This document shows positions 23,736 through 36,474 of a stretch of DNA of 64,000 nt, piece after piece. Under the pieces are notes generated by a model. That model was given only the letters and a program-made list of their open reading frames with translations, made no database searches and was not told the DNA's origin. A program made the position numbers and the translations under genes. Each line of letters opens with the position of its first letter. The first letter of the stretch is position 1. The stretch is from contig NC_090252.1 of the NCBI RefSeq assembly GCF_037325665.1, positions 15,724,212 through 15,788,211 of the forward strand, in the 5' to 3' direction. The stretch comes from Littorina saxatilis (taxonomy: Eukaryota; Mollusca; Gastropoda; Littorinimorpha; Littorinidae).

Positions 23736-24418
23736 GAACCCGACATGTAGCATCTATATATAAATAAAATTTAAATAATATTGAGGCGGTTTCTGCGACT
23801 TCCATTACTCGCGCAGAAGCGTCTGATTGGAGAAACTAGAGGTCAAAGTATGTACCAAAATGTTGCTAACTTGACGTTGAGCAATGTAAAATAATATATT
23901 TTTTTTAAACAAACTTTGAACTCGAATTTCTCCAATCAGAAGATTCTGCACGAGTAATGAAAGTCGCAGAAACCGTCACATATGATGGTGGCGGTATAAA
24001 CATACCAAGCGGTTCTGCATGTGTGCGACATGTGTAGTCGCAATCCTTGACGGAGGAGTCATCGCTCCCCAAATCACCCACGATGCCGGTGTTGTCATTG
24101 CCCAAATCACCCACGATGCCGGTGTCGTCATTGCCCAAATCAGCCACGATGCCGGTGTCGTCATTTCCCAAATCAGCCACGAATTGCCCAAATCACCCAC
24201 GATGCCGGTGTCGTCATTGCCCAAATCACCCACGATGCCAGTGTCGTCATTGCCCAAATCATCCACGATGCCAGTGTCGTCATTGAATCACCCACGATGC
24301 CAGTGTCGTCATTGCCCAAATCACCCACGATGCCGGTGTTGTCATTGCCCAAATCACCATGACCAACTGAAACAAAGATTAGTTTAAAATTATAGAATCT
24401 TTGCTTATTGTTGATTTA
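23736..24418 (+). repeat. Duplicated unit D, copy 1
   Basis: Starts AACCCGACATGTAGCATCTA and ends CTTTGCTTATTGTTGATTTA. It holds an inverted-repeat MITE-like block (about 23783-23981, ends GGCGGTTTCTGCGACTTCCA and its complement) and a 33-bp minisatellite. The second copy is at 27126-27600. Confidence 0.75.
24058..24355 (+). repeat. 33-bp minisatellite in unit D
   Basis: About nine units of CCCAAATCACCCACGATGCC + GGTGTCGTCATTG. The other copy of unit D holds only one and a half units (27494-27535). Confidence 0.85.
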
Positions 24419-26940
24419 TAACACCGACACAAGACAGACGATGGACCTTCTTGACTGTCACGACCTCAAACAGCATGTAGACGCTCCCACACGCAAAACA
24501 CACATCATTGACTGGATTGTCACCCACGAGTCCACTGACCTGGTGTACGACATCCTGCTGAATGACTACCTCAGATCCGATCATTCTGCAGTTTTGTTCT
24601 CTCTTAAGATGGCCAAACCATCCAAACAGAAAAAGCGCGTAGTCCGCCGTAACCTCAAAGAAGTTAACACTGACACATTTCGCGCAGAAGCAGCCCGCCG
24701 ACTGCTTGATCCTCCGGTATCCTCAGACCCTGTACGTCATTACGACTCCACTCTCAGCACACTTCTTGACGAACATGCACCCGCAAAAACCAAGATTGGC
24801 CTTCTGCACCCTCGATCACAGCTGAAGTTAAGTATACAAAACAGTTGCGTCGCCGAGCAGAGAGGAAGTTGCGAACCTCAAAGCTGGTAGTTGACAGACA
24901 GATTTACAACAAGCAAATGGAACATGCTCAGACACTCATCGCAGACGCCAAACAATCGCACTACAGCACCAAAATCTGTGAAACAACCTCTGCCAAAACA
25001 CTCTACTCCACAGTGAATGACCTTCTTGGCTGCTCTTCTGCTTCTCCCTTGCCCAACAACATCGACCCCTCCAAACTGTCGCAAGCTTTCTCTGATTACT
25101 TCCATAACAAGATCCAAACCATCCGTGACAAACTAGACAAAATCCCACACCAAAACTCTGAAACTCCTCCTGCATTTACAGGCACTCCCTTCACACACTT
25201 TCAGCCTCTCACTCTCACTGACCTGGAGAAAGTCCTCAAAGAAATGACCTTGAAAACCTGTGACCTTGACCCTCTTCCCACACAACTCTACTCTGACTGT
25301 CTTCCTGAACTCCTCCCTTCTATTCTCAAAATCATCAACACTTCTCTGCAAACAGGCACTGTCCCCAACTCCTTTAAGACTGCTATTGTCAAACATCTAC
25401 TGAAGAAACCATCGCTCGACCTAAACACTCTCAGCAACTACCGCCCTGTCTCAAACCTTTCCTTCATCTCCAAACTCCTTGAAAGAGTCGTCCTGAAACA
25501 ACTCAACTCTCACCTTCTTTGCAACAATCTTCTCTCTCCGCTTCAATCTGCCTATCGTCCTCACCACTCCACCGAAACTGCCCTTCTCAAAATCACTAAT
25601 GATCTCCTCCTTGCCACTGACCAAGCTGAAATCTCTGCCGTCGCTCTACTTGATCTATCAGCGGCCTTTGACACAGTCGACCACAACATCCTCCTTCAAC
25701 GCCTTCAGCACACCTTTGGTATCCATAGCACAGCTCTTTCTTGGTTCTCTTCTTATTTCACCGACCGCTACCAGACTGTTTCGATTGACAAACTGAACTC
25801 TGACCCCATCAGGCTTGAGTGCGGAGTCCCTCAGAGCTCAGTCCTTGGGCCTGTACTATTTACTCTCTACACTCAACCTCTTGACCACATCCTTGACCGA
25901 CACAACGTTCTCCACCACTCTTTTGTCGACGACTCTCAACTTCACAACAGCTCTTCCCCTGACCAGTCTGAATCTCTTCTTTCCTCTATCTCTGACACTA
26001 TCACTGACGTGCAGAATTGGATGACAGAAAACAAACTTCAGCTCAATAGCAACAAAACTGAAGCTATCCTAATAGGCACTACATCCAAACTCTCCAAAGC
26101 CACTTCCGACTCTCTTCAACTCTCTGACTCTTCTGTCCCTCTGTCTTCTGCTGTCAAAAACCTCGGAGTCACTCTAGACAACACCCTTTCCATGAAACAA
26201 CACATCTCTTCTGTCTCTCGCACCTGCTACTTCCAACTCCGCCGCATCGCCACTATCCGCAAGTACCTCACCACAGATGCTACCGCCAAACTGGTCACTT
26301 CCACCATTCTCTCACGTCTTGACTATTGTAACTCTCTCTTGGCGGGTCTTCCCTCTTCTTCTATCTCTCGTCTCCAACGCATTCAAAATAGCTCTGCCCG
26401 TCTTGCCTTACGAAAGAAAAAGGGAGATCATATCACCCCCCTCCTAAATCAGCTCCACTGGTTGCCCGTTCCTGCCCGTATCACATACAAAATCAACACT
26501 CTCACCTACAAATGCCTCCATGGTCTCGCCCCTGCCTATCTCTCCGACTCTCTCTCTCTATGTCCCTTCACGAGCACTCAGATCATCTGCTGACTCCCTC
26601 AAGCTCAACATCCCCCACACCAAACTCAAAACAGCAGGTCAACGCTCATTTTCTTTCCAAGCACCTAGCCAATGGAACACACTACCTCTTCCCCTCCGTC
26701 AACAACAGTCCCTCGAATCATTCAAATCTGCACTCAAGACATTCCTTTTTTCCACATAATCCATGCATTCTACACTGCCCACCCCATCCCACCTTGAATA
26801 ACTGTACATATTTTAATGGTTGCTGGTGTGTGTGTGTTGGTGACTTTAAGTCTCTGTGTGTGTGAATGAGTGTATGTGCGCCTTGAGTCGCCTGTTGGTG
26901 AGATATGTGCACGTTATAAATATTCGTATTATTATTATTA
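24419..26940 (+). mobile_element. L2/CR1-group LINE, 5'-truncated
   Basis: The first part is the end of an AP-endonuclease domain (DHSAVLF). From 24845 to 26593 runs a long reverse transcriptase frame: NYRPVSNLSFISKLLER, LLDLSAAFDTVDHNILLQRL, GVPQSSVLGPVLFTLY, SFVDDSQLH (the usual YADD/FADD box, here FVDD) and LPVPARITYKI. Two frameshifts are visible, near 24840 and near 26565; after the second the C terminus continues as ALRSSADSLKL to WNTLPLPLR and ALKTFLFST. The 3' UTR ends CGTTATAAATATTCG plus (ATT)n. About 2.5 kb against 4-5 kb for a full element. It split unit D at TTTAT. Confidence 0.85.
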
Positions 26941-27125
26941 TTTATGTCAAACACTCTACCGTACCTCAAAATGTTTTAGCTCTTTGCTCAAGTGCTATCA
27001 TTATTATTATTAGCATTGCTTAACGTCTAGCCGACTACGGAGAGCCTTCTCAAGATATCCCCATGCTGCCAACTAAAAAACAACAAAAAACATCATTGGA
27101 GGTCTGTCACTAGCCCCGTAGATGA
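26941..27125. repeat. Remainder of unit D flank and SINE-A-tail-like fragment
   Basis: TTTATGTCAAACACTCTACC continues unit D after the LINE. At 27010-27110, GCATTGCTTAACGTCTAGCC resembles the inverted SINE A tail. Confidence 0.5.
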
Positions 27126-27610
27126 ACCCGACATGTAGCATCTATATATAAATAAAATTTAAATAATATTGTGGCGGTTTCTGCGACTTCCATTACTCGT
27201 GCAGAAGCTTCTGATTGGAAAAACTACAGGTCAAAGTTTGTCCCAAAATGTTTTATTATTATTTCACGTTGCTTAACATCTAGCCTGTGTTGCTAACTGG
27301 ATGTTGAGCAATGTGAAATAATAATAAGAACATTTGGGAACAAGCTTTGACCTCGAGTTTCTCCAATCAGAAGTTCTGCACGAGTAGTGGAAGTCTCAGA
27401 AACCGTCACTTATGATGGTGGCGGTATAAACATACCAAGCGGTTCTGCATGTGTGCTCGTCACGTCGCAATCCTTGACGGAGGGGTCATCGCTGCCCAAA
27501 TCACCCACGATGCCGGTGTTGTCATTGCCCAAATCACCATGACCAACTGAAACAAAGATTAGTTTAAAATTATAGAATCTTTGCTAATTATTGATTTATG
27601 TCACTCTATC
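27126..27610 (+). repeat. Duplicated unit D, copy 2 (without LINE)
   Basis: Matches 23736-24418 at both ends and continues TTTATGTCACTCTATCGTAA across the point where copy 1 carries the LINE. The inverted-repeat block here is 27170-27408 with arms of about 105 bp. Confidence 0.75.
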
Positions 27611-27697
27611 GTAAATAAGAACAAAACGTCCCAGTCTCTAGGCTGGGGGAGGATGGAATCTGTGGCATCCCGGAGGCCGTCATTGCCCCCACGACTT

Positions 27698-27700
<3 letters not shown>

Positions 27701-27736
<36 letters not shown>

Positions 27737-27755
27737 CAAAGAGAGAGAGAGACTT

Positions 27756-27829
<74 letters not shown>
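27701..27829. repeat. (GA)n microsatellite with duplicated ACTTCAAA spacers
   Basis: Three GA tracts separated by GACTTCAAAG. Confidence 0.95.
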
Positions 27830-27831
<2 letters not shown>

Positions 27832-28143
27832 CAACGTATGGTTCCTGATGGCTTTCTTGCCTGAAGAGTGAAGTCAGGTGTACGTAATTTCATCGTTGCA
27901 TGCACAAGAGAAACTTCTTAATCATAAACTCCATTATCTTTTTTGAGAATCTAACTCCTTCATCCACTTCCAAGACCATTTATTTGGATGTTTTGCCTCA
28001 CTTGGCAACTTGTCGTCAAGCTGATTTGCACATGGGTCTCCATTCTTGAAAAAATCCACGCTTTCACTTATCGTGGTGGCCATTTTGAATGTAAAACAGG
28101 AAGTGACCACAAAGGGAAGCAAAGACTTGTGGGAGAAAAAGTG

Positions 28144-28257
28144 AATCTTTTTGAGACAAGTGAGGCCCTGATAAGGATGTTTAGGGATAATTTAACTTTT
28201 GAAAACATAGGTAAATGTAAACATCCTTGTCAGGGCCTCACTTGTCTCAAAAAGATT
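28144..28257. repeat. Hairpin element H4, 114 bp
   Basis: Arms of about 40 bp: AATCTTTTTGAGACAAGTGA... and the exact complement ending TCAAAAAGATT, one mismatch region near the loop. Non-coding fold-back MITE. Confidence 0.75.
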
Positions 28258-28730
28258 GCAAGCGCTTACGCTCTGCAACGCTGGGCTGTTTGACGAAATT
28301 ATATTTATTATATCGCGCACGCACAAGATGTTTGAAAATGCGGGAATCGGTATTTCTTTGCGTGAAAAGGCGCGCATCCAAATGTTATTTTTGCGGGATT
28401 TCTTTCATATTTGCGGGAATGCACGGTCTAGAATCGACACTGCGACAGATCAAAACGTGTCAGAAGGTTTTTGCCAGAATGGAAGGACGAATTTCCTTGG
28501 TTAGATTTCGACAGTGGAGTGTGCGTGAGCGCAACTCCATGACTGTGTGTAGGGGTGGGGACGAGTTTTTGCATTCAGATTGTGGGTAACCTGATTTTTG
28601 TGCGGGTAAGTTAAAAATGACATGTTACATACCCGGGGAAAGCTGAATTGACAAAAATGTGGCCACCCCTGCGTCCCGTGACAGTAAGGTGGGTTCGTAT
28701 CATGAAGGAGTTAACAAAAGTGACATTTAG

Positions 28731-28808
28731 CCCTAATGACAGTGAGGGGCGACATTTGTATTATAGCCTACAACAATACAAATGTCGCCCCTCACTGTCA
28801 TCAAAGGG
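28731..28808. repeat. Hairpin element H5, about 78 bp
   Basis: Arms GACAGTGAGGGGCGACATTT and complement, near-perfect over about 33 bp with a loop near TATAGCCTACAAC. Confidence 0.75.
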
Positions 28809-30620
28809 TACGAGTCGTGCATCCCTCTCATTACTAGTACTATTGATTGCCAGCACTAAGAAAACTATTAGGAAAGGGTGTATTTTTCAAATAAGTCCAG
28901 AGGCTATTTAATTTAGTAGCAATGGACTTCAGACTTTTTATGGAAGAGAACAAATTCCAAAATGATAGGTTTTAAATCGTTTTAAGTAGGGCTAGGCGAG
29001 GCGCTCTCTTGCCAACATTGCGTCATAATCTGAAAGGTTCCGCGACGCAATATTCCTGATCCTGATACTTAGCTGCGTCGATATCATCGGAAAATGCACT
29101 TTCCAAACCTACTTGTGATATAGATTGCGCACATTTCTTTGCAACCAAACAGCGCCGAAACTCAATTATGTAAGACAGATCTCTTACTTTATCAACATCA
29201 GTGGTTGTCTATTGACAACTTGATGCGGCTTGCGTGTTCAGATTGTTACGCGAAGCTGTGGTTCACTCTCCCATCTCTGTCAAAATGGCGGAAGGCCGAA
29301 TCAAGCCACCAGCCACACGTCACTTCCGGAGAGGGACATTATTTTCTTTCGTTTTCTCCCGAGCTTTTGAGAATACGGGTTAGAAAAGTGAGTCATTATC
29401 TTCACTGGAACATATTGAATACGAACTCTAGCGCATAAGTCATTAAATTGAAAGAAGAAAGAGAAACAAATGGTTATTTCAGTATTTTTTTTTACCATGG
29501 AGACAGCCTTTAAACTTACCACAGATATGTCGTCAGGACATGAATCCAGCCAATGTGTGACTTTCGTGGTCTCGTATACACATGGAATTGCGAAGTTCTG
29601 AAGACATGGGCTTGTGAAGTTGTGTTGAAGTGGACTTGGACGGGATTTGTCGTGTTCTGTAGACCCAAAACACTGATTTGTACATTCATGTGTTGGAAAA
29701 CACAGGATTTCCATTTCGTAAAGTTTCAATCAAGCCGCCATTCGTGTTTCAATTTTCAGCTACTTGAATCTAGTTTTGCCTTTCCATATTTGGCTAATCA
29801 TTATGAGCTATTAAAGGGGCACGCCATAGCTATAGTTCGGACAATTTGCATCGAGTCTATCAGAATCCTCACCTTCCAAACTGTAATATTCCCACGTTCC
29901 ACATCCACAAACCCTGCATAGCTACAGAAAGCAGAAATGTTTGAAGAACTAAATCCTTGCGCGCATTTATGTGTAGTGGAAGTGAGTGACAAGCCAGAGC
30001 TACGCTTCACTCACAACCCAATTTGGCAACTGTCAGTTTAAAGCAATTTAATTGCAGATAAATGTCAGTTATAACCCTCTATTTCTGATCAGGTCTCCAT
30101 GCAATCACTTTTTGTTCTTCCAGTCTATTTAGATAGCTGGGATAATATTGCAGAGGGACGTCCTCATGAATATTTCATCTACATCAGTGTTGCTGCCAGC
30201 GTTAGAGGACAATAGGTCATTTGGACCTGACCGTAAGAAATCAATAGGTCCAAATGTCCTGGCTTTAAAAATGTAATAGGTCTTACCGTCTACAATTGAC
30301 CGCGGCACCCTTGTTAATTTTAAAGTAAATCACAAATTTGTGTCAGCACACACGCATGTGTGTGTGTTTGTGTGTGAGTGTGGGAGGGGAAAGAGAGAGA
30401 GAGGGAGCTGATTTTCCACAATAAGTTATAACGTGACTTCAAATTAATTTTGCCATTTAATGACAATAAACGTTCAACTTTGGCAATTGCCAGAAACTTA
30501 AACTGCCAACCGTCAGAATCAACCAGGTAAACATGGTTAGATCACGCCACCTATTTGTCAAATATGATATGAACTTAAAATAAATGGGAAAAAAATGACT
30601 AGAATATTCAAGGACTCCTG
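28809..30620. other. Intron sequence, no gene recognised
   Basis: Open frames exist (e.g. 29301-29729 -) but none has a domain or splice-compatible context. An ATGGCGGAAGG at 29285 opens only 31 codons. Confidence 0.3.
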
Positions 30621-30639
30621 AAACAAAAAGGTAACATTT

Positions 30640-31375
30640 GAAACACTAGCTGTGTTGGTCCTAGAGTACAGTGTCACTGCCATTCCTAGGTACTGGTGGA
30701 TTTTCAGAGAACAGCCTCCTGGAACAGAGAGTGGAGTGTACACTAGTACGACCTCATCTAGAATACGGCAATCCTGCCTGGTTTCCGAGACTAGTACGCC
30801 AATCAACATCAATCGCAAGAGTCCAAAGAAGAGCTACTAAACTGATTTACGAAATAAAAGACTACACATATGAAGAGAGACTAAGATACTTGACTTTGCC
30901 TACACTAAAGGCAAGAAGAAAGAGAGGGGACCTAATACAAGCGTATATAATATTTAACGACATTGATGACACTAACAAAGATTTCTTTTTTAAATCACCG
31001 CAGACTAACATTGTTGTAACACGTAACAGTACTGACAAAATACAAAAAGAAAGACATGATAATAACAATACAAGAAAATTTGCTTTCAGCTATAGAGTTA
31101 CAAATGACTGGAACAAACTAACAACTAACATTAAACGGGCTCCCAGTACAAATGCTTTCAAGAACCTCATTGACAAACACAACGCTGGACACGACAGTCG
31201 TTGCAATAGTCACTCCCGGTGCACTTCACTTCAGTGATTGCCTTCGAGGGCCGATTAGACAGCCATTGACCAGAACTATCAATTCACAGCGGAATTCCCA
31301 CTCAGAAGAGACTCCTTCGATGCGAAGAAGCCCTCTCAAATCTTCAATGCCTAACTCAAATAAATAGATATAACA
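30640..31375 (+). mobile_element. CR1/Jockey-like LINE, C-terminal fragment
   Basis: From about 30740 the frame reads TLVRPHLEYGNPAWFPR, VQRRATKLI, TLPTLKARRKRGDLIQAY and a terminal VTNDWNKLTTNI...AFKNLIDKH before a stop at 31235-31237. This is the thumb and C-terminal region of a reverse transcriptase. The catalytic core is missing (5' truncation). A possible 3' UTR runs to about 31375. Confidence 0.75.
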
Positions 31376-31965
31376 GTGTTCTTATAAAGTGCGCTACATA
31401 AAATCTAAGGCTTACCTGTACGAGTGGTGTGCCTGATTGTACGAAAGGGAAAAAAATCCCATGCAGCGACCATGTTCATTGTTCAGATTTCTTGAAAAGG
31501 CCCGGATCGCTTATCGCTTACGCTCTAAACAATAATAAATATTTCACTGAGGTAAAGCAATTATTTCCAATCGTTCAGAAAATATAAGATAAACTTGTGA
31601 AATAAACCTGTAAAATAGTTATTTTACAGTTTTATTTTACACAGCAATGTTAAAAAAAAAAAAGAGAGAGAGAGATAATTTTTTTTTTTTTTTTTAGTGT
31701 CGTAAGCACAAGAATGCTAAAAGCTCAGAAGAGATTGTTTGACGATGCAGAGATCTGTAGCAAGGGAAGGGGGACAACCAAGTCAGAACTCAAATGCTTT
31801 TGGGAACACGAGTTAAAACCCCTCAATGGTCAAGCTGAACACGAAAATTACATTTTGAGGTTACCTTGGATATGAGAACATGCTAATGTTCCCATAACCA
31901 CAGAATGTTCCCAGATCCACGCTCTCACACTTACAGATGTCCCCAGATCCAAGACATTTTAAAAG
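31376..31965. other. Intron sequence, no gene recognised
   Basis: T- and A-runs at 31650-31700. Nothing else. Confidence 0.3.
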
Positions 31966-31966
<1 letters not shown>

Positions 31967-32057
<91 letters not shown>

Positions 32058-32088
32058 ACTCTCTGTGTCTTTCTCTTGCTCACTCACT

Positions 32089-32151
<63 letters not shown>
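31967..32151. repeat. Compound (TA)n (GT)n (TC)n microsatellite
   Basis: TA to about 31994, GT 31995-32052, CT 32093-32150. Confidence 0.95.
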
Positions 32152-32154
<3 letters not shown>

Positions 32155-32181
32155 GTCCTTAATACAATAAACCATTCTGAG

Positions 32182-32447
32182 CAGGGCCGGACTACCAGGG
32201 GGGTTATAGGGGTTGCGCAACCCCCCCCCCCCTACCCTAGCTTAAACATGTACCTCACTTATTAAAAGCATTTTTTATTATTGTTTATTTTATGCCGTTT
32301 CATGCAAGGAGCGACCTTTTTCCCATCTCAGAATATAACCTACCCATCAGCCACAAGGGGCTCTGCCCCTTGACCCCGCCAGGGGGAACATCCCCCTGGA
32401 CCACCACTGGCAACCCCCCCCCCTCCTCTTAACCTAGTCCGGCCCTG
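32182..32447. mobile_element. hAT-like MITE, 266 bp, 5-bp target duplication
   Basis: Perfect 13-bp ends CAGGGCCGGACTA / TAGTCCGGCCCTG, flanked by CTGAG (32177-32181 and 32448-32452). G+C-rich interior with C-runs, like the element at 13213-13482. No transposase. Confidence 0.8.
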
Positions 32448-32456
32448 CTGAGTACT

Positions 32457-32660
32457 CTCTCTCTCTCTCCCTCCCTCCCTCCCTCCCTCTCTCTCTCTCT
32501 CTCTCTTTATATATATATATCTCTCTCTCTCCCTGTACCTCTTATTCACTCTTCCTCTGTACCTCTTTAAAATCGCTTACTCCTTGTCTTCCCCCCCCCC
32601 CCCTCTCTCTCCATCTGTCTTTTCTTGCTCTTTTTTTCTCGCTCGCTCTTTACCCCTCAC
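32457..32660. repeat. (CT)n/(TA)n/C-rich low-complexity sequence
   Basis: CT and CCCT tracts with a TATATA island; no coding. Confidence 0.85.
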
Positions 32661-32690
32661 TCGCATTATACCATTACCGTATATGTATAG

Positions 32691-32854
32691 GTTACAACAC
32701 GAGTGGTTTTTTATATGGCTTGTATTTCAGTCAAGACCCAGCGGATGAATATCATAGGGATTCACGAGCCTCTGGCGAGTGAATCCCGATGATATTCCCG
32801 CTGGGTCTTGACTGAAATACAAGCCATATAAAAAAAAAACACGAGTGTTGTAAG
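32691..32854. repeat. Hairpin element H1, copy a
   Basis: Long palindrome: ATATGGCTTGTATTTCAGTC, AAGACCCAGCGG and complements. The middle (GAATATCAT...CACGAGCCTCTGGCGAGTG) is a second, smaller hairpin. Copies b and c are at 34990-35149 and 36475-36634. Confidence 0.85.
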
Positions 32855-33868
32855 CTGTATATCCCATGCGTACACCAAAGACAACGTGGACCACAATAAA
32901 GCACTGTAGTTGTCTGTGGTGTGTAAAATAGGTGAGCCAGCGAGGTGTGTTCCTCTTCACTACCCCATGCTAAAGCCACGTCGCCGAAGAAATGAAGTGC
33001 AAACAAGTGCATCCGTAAATGTGTGTTAAATCTACATTCAAACCACTGTTCGATTTGCTTTTGAATGCATTTTAGTTTCAAGATAGTAAAGAAAGCACAC
33101 ACAATGAAAGTTTTCATTGAATCAAAGACAGTTTCGATTTAGGTTCTGAGCCCGTCCAAGGTCACAGTTTCAGGCTACGGTTGCTAACACCGGTTTGGTT
33201 AACTCGGATCCCATTTCTAGTTTAATTTTTGTGTTGGAGTGTAGAATTACGAAAATAAACTAACATTTTACTGAATAACTTCCTTTAGATTTAAGCAGTC
33301 ATTTCATGTTCGTGAAATATATCTCTTAGTTAATTTGTTCGATCGTGCTTGCGTTAATCAACCCATACCGGTAGCGTCAATTCTGTCTAAAACGGTGTAA
33401 TGGCTGCTCCTTGAAACTGCGTGTTGAATACCGTTTGGACTGATTTTACTCCATCAGGATGAAATACACGTTTGCTGAGCTCTTGGATACTTTCATATAA
33501 CCATGAACTTACGTCAGTGTAAAGCAAAAAAGTTGGACATGCTCGAAAAATGGATGAAACAGCCTGTGCTGGATGACCGTCGAAGCGAACCGGCCAGTCA
33601 AAAAGGTACACTCGTAACGCAGTGCATCTTTGCTTGTTGGAACACACGGAGGAAGGGAGGTTACTCTAGCTTCACCTCAAATGAACAGCGAGGTTCGTTT
33701 GCTGTCACTATCAGTTGATTCTTCGCTTTTGTTCTTTTTTTACTCGACCTGCACCCAAAGTGTAAAGATAAACGCTTTGTTTACTGTATCGCATACCACA
33801 GATACATATATACCCATAGTAGCATTACAGAGACAAAGAAGCAGCTCATGGGATATATATATATATAT
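32855..33868 (-). repeat. Composite unit U, diverged inverted copy
   Basis: Reads outward from H1a. Its ends and several internal blocks (GTATCCAAGA, TATATCCCAT) match the direct units in reverse. It meets the next unit at a (TA)n palindrome, 33850-33871. A basic-looking frame (33503-33718 +) has no known domain. Confidence 0.5.
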
Positions 33869-34989
33869 ATCCCATGACCTCCCTTCTGTGTCTCTGTTAC
33901 TTCAGTATGGGTATATATGTTGTATTTTTATAGCTCAATAAATACATCATGGACTCCAAAAAATATATGATAGTGCAGATTCTGATTTGGGCAAAGGACT
34001 ACTTTCCTCCCGACCTTTGACCTCGCGCCGAACAATGTGACACATTTGTATGAAGTTCTAAAATCGTATTGCACGGCTCAGAAAACCATATCAGTTGCAC
34101 GCAAAAATGAATCTCAGAACTGATCTGATGTATGAGATGCAATAAGCAAAAGTTTCTTTCATTATGAAAGCAATGCAGGTCGAAAAAAACGAACATTCAA
34201 CTTACAAGATAACCAGATGCTAGCAAACCAAAACAAAAACACGAGTACCCTCCCCTTGCATCGTTAGCAGACGACTTTTGAGAATATGTCGGTAGTGTGT
34301 TTTGGTGTGCGCCTTCAGCTATCAAACATCGGCTGTTTCACGTGTTTTGCGAGCAAGTCTACTCTTTTGCCTGGCTCTGCAGTAAGTCCACATATTTTTC
34401 CGTAATCCAGTCATATTCCTTCAAAATGCAATCAATCGGCGGTGACAGACGTGTCGGTCGCGTTTTCCTCACACCCATACCAGTTTAAGTTCATCCATGC
34501 AAACACACTCGCAAAACAGTTTATCACGTAGATACATTTCAAATAGGGAGCAAATGGTTAAATCTAAACCTACATATTTGTTCCCTAAAATTTGCTTCTC
34601 TGTCAATAAGCCTAATTACACACGTTCGAGAAAAACAACGTGGAATCAATTCTGAATCGAGTAAGCCAAATGGGTCCCAAACCCGTTTCGCCCGTTCTGC
34701 CGACCTGAAACGCAAAACAAAAGAATTGTGCGCTTCAATTAATTTCTATTCGATTTCATTACTTTCTTGCAACTAATGAACCTTTACTTAAAGCTTTTAA
34801 ATGGTCTGAAAGTAGTGTTACCGCGTACTTATCGATGCACTCATTCGTTTTATTTTTTCAGCGACGGTCACTTAGTTTAAGGTTGCAAAAGGGCTAAGTC
34901 TCGCTGGCAACAGTTTTACCCTGCACAGATCGCAACAGTGCCGCTAGTAGTCTACACTTTGTGTTTGATGGTAGAATGGGATATACCGA
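33869..34989 (+). repeat. Composite unit U, direct copy 1
   Basis: Starts ATATCCCATGACCTCCCTTC. It matches 35155-36474 except for an internal deletion after the first 170 bp. No intact reading frame. Confidence 0.7.
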
Positions 34990-35149
34990 TTACAACACTC
35001 GTGGTTTTTTATATGGCTTGTATTTCAGTCAAGACCCAGCGGGAATATCAATCGAGAGCCACTCGCCAGAGGCTCGTGTCTCCCGATGATATTCATCCGC
35101 TGGGTCTTGACTGAAATACAAGCCATATAAAAAACCACTCGTGTTGTAA
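34990..35149. repeat. Hairpin element H1, copy b
   Basis: Near-perfect 160-bp palindrome, TACAACACTCGTGGTTTTTT to complement, between two direct U units. Confidence 0.9.
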
Positions 35150-36474
35150 CCTCTACATATATCCCATGACCTCCCTTCTTTGTCTCTGTTACTTCAGTAT
35201 GGGTATATATGTTGTATTTTTATAGCTCAATAAATACATCATGGACTCCAAAAAATATATGATAGTGCAAATTCCGATTTGGGCAAAGAACTACTTTCCT
35301 CCCGACCTTTGACCTTGCACCAAACAAATAGATTGTAATACACTCTTAATTGTTTTGCTGCCAAAGAGTTCTATTCGCAGTTTTATTAACCCGTGCATAA
35401 CACTAGTTTGAACAGTCGAACACTATCACAATGCCCATGGCTACAAACCAAAACAAAAAAACGAGTACCCTCCCTTGCATCGAAGCAGACGACTGTTCGT
35501 GAGAGTCTGTCACAGTGTCGGTGTGGGAACTGACAGAAGCTAGGGAGCACAGATAATAGAAGCCCTGTCACATAGACTAATCACACAATCAATACACATT
35601 TGGCTCATGTTTTAAATTACAGTTTCGAGTTTGTTAGTCAAACTCAAAGCAACAACACTGGTCTGGTGTCATGCGTAGCGGGACCGAGAAGCCGTCTTTA
35701 TACCTGCATGGTTTGGGGTGGCTTCGCTTCGTATCAAACATCGACTGTTTCACGTATTTTGCGAGAAAGTCTACTCTTTTGCCTGGCTCTGCAGTAAGTC
35801 CACATTGGCGATGAAGGTATCCAAGAACTTAACATGTGTGCATTTTTCCGTAATCCAGTCATATTCCTTCAAAATGCAATCAATCGGCGGTGACAGACTT
35901 GGTGTCAGCAATTCGCGACTTCACCATTTTGGTCCCGTTTCCTCACACCCATACCAGTTTAGGTTCATCCATGCAAACACACTCGCAAAACAGTTTATCA
36001 CGTAGATACATTTCAAATAGGGAGCAAATGGTTACATCTAAACCTACATATTTCCCTAAAATTTGCTTCTCTGTCAATAAGCCTGATTGTATAATAATAC
36101 GTTCGAGAAAAACAACGTGGAATCGATTCTGAATCGAGTAAGCCAAATGGGTGCCAACCCGGTTTCGCCCGTTCTGCCGACCTGAAACGCCGCAACAAAA
36201 GAACTGTGCGCTTCAACTAAATTAATTTCTATACGACTTCATTACTTTCTTGCAACTTATGAACCTTTACTTAAAGCTTTTAAATGGTCTGAAAGTAGTG
36301 TTACCGCGTACTTATCGATGCACTCATTCGTTTTATTTTTTCAGCGACGGTCACTTAGTTTAAGGTTGCAAAAGGGCCAAATCTCGCTGGCACCACTGTT
36401 TCACTCTCCACAGATCGCAACAGTGCCGCTAGTAGTCTACACTTTGTGTTTGATCGTAGAATGGGATATACAGA
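35150..36474 (+). repeat. Composite unit U, direct copy 2
   Basis: The longest U copy. Shared blocks with copy 1: TATGGGTATATATGTTGTAT, ATGCAATCAATCGGCGGTGA and TTCAGCGACGGTCACTTAG. Confidence 0.7.

Noticed and set aside
29285-29380. ATGGCGGAAGG start in a G+C-rich setting, as a possible first exon.
   Set aside because: Only 31 codons before a stop, no convincing donor, no domain.
33387-33718. Opposed open frames in the inverted U unit, one with a basic N terminus.
   Set aside because: The region is a diverged copy of non-coding U units; frames are not shared between copies.
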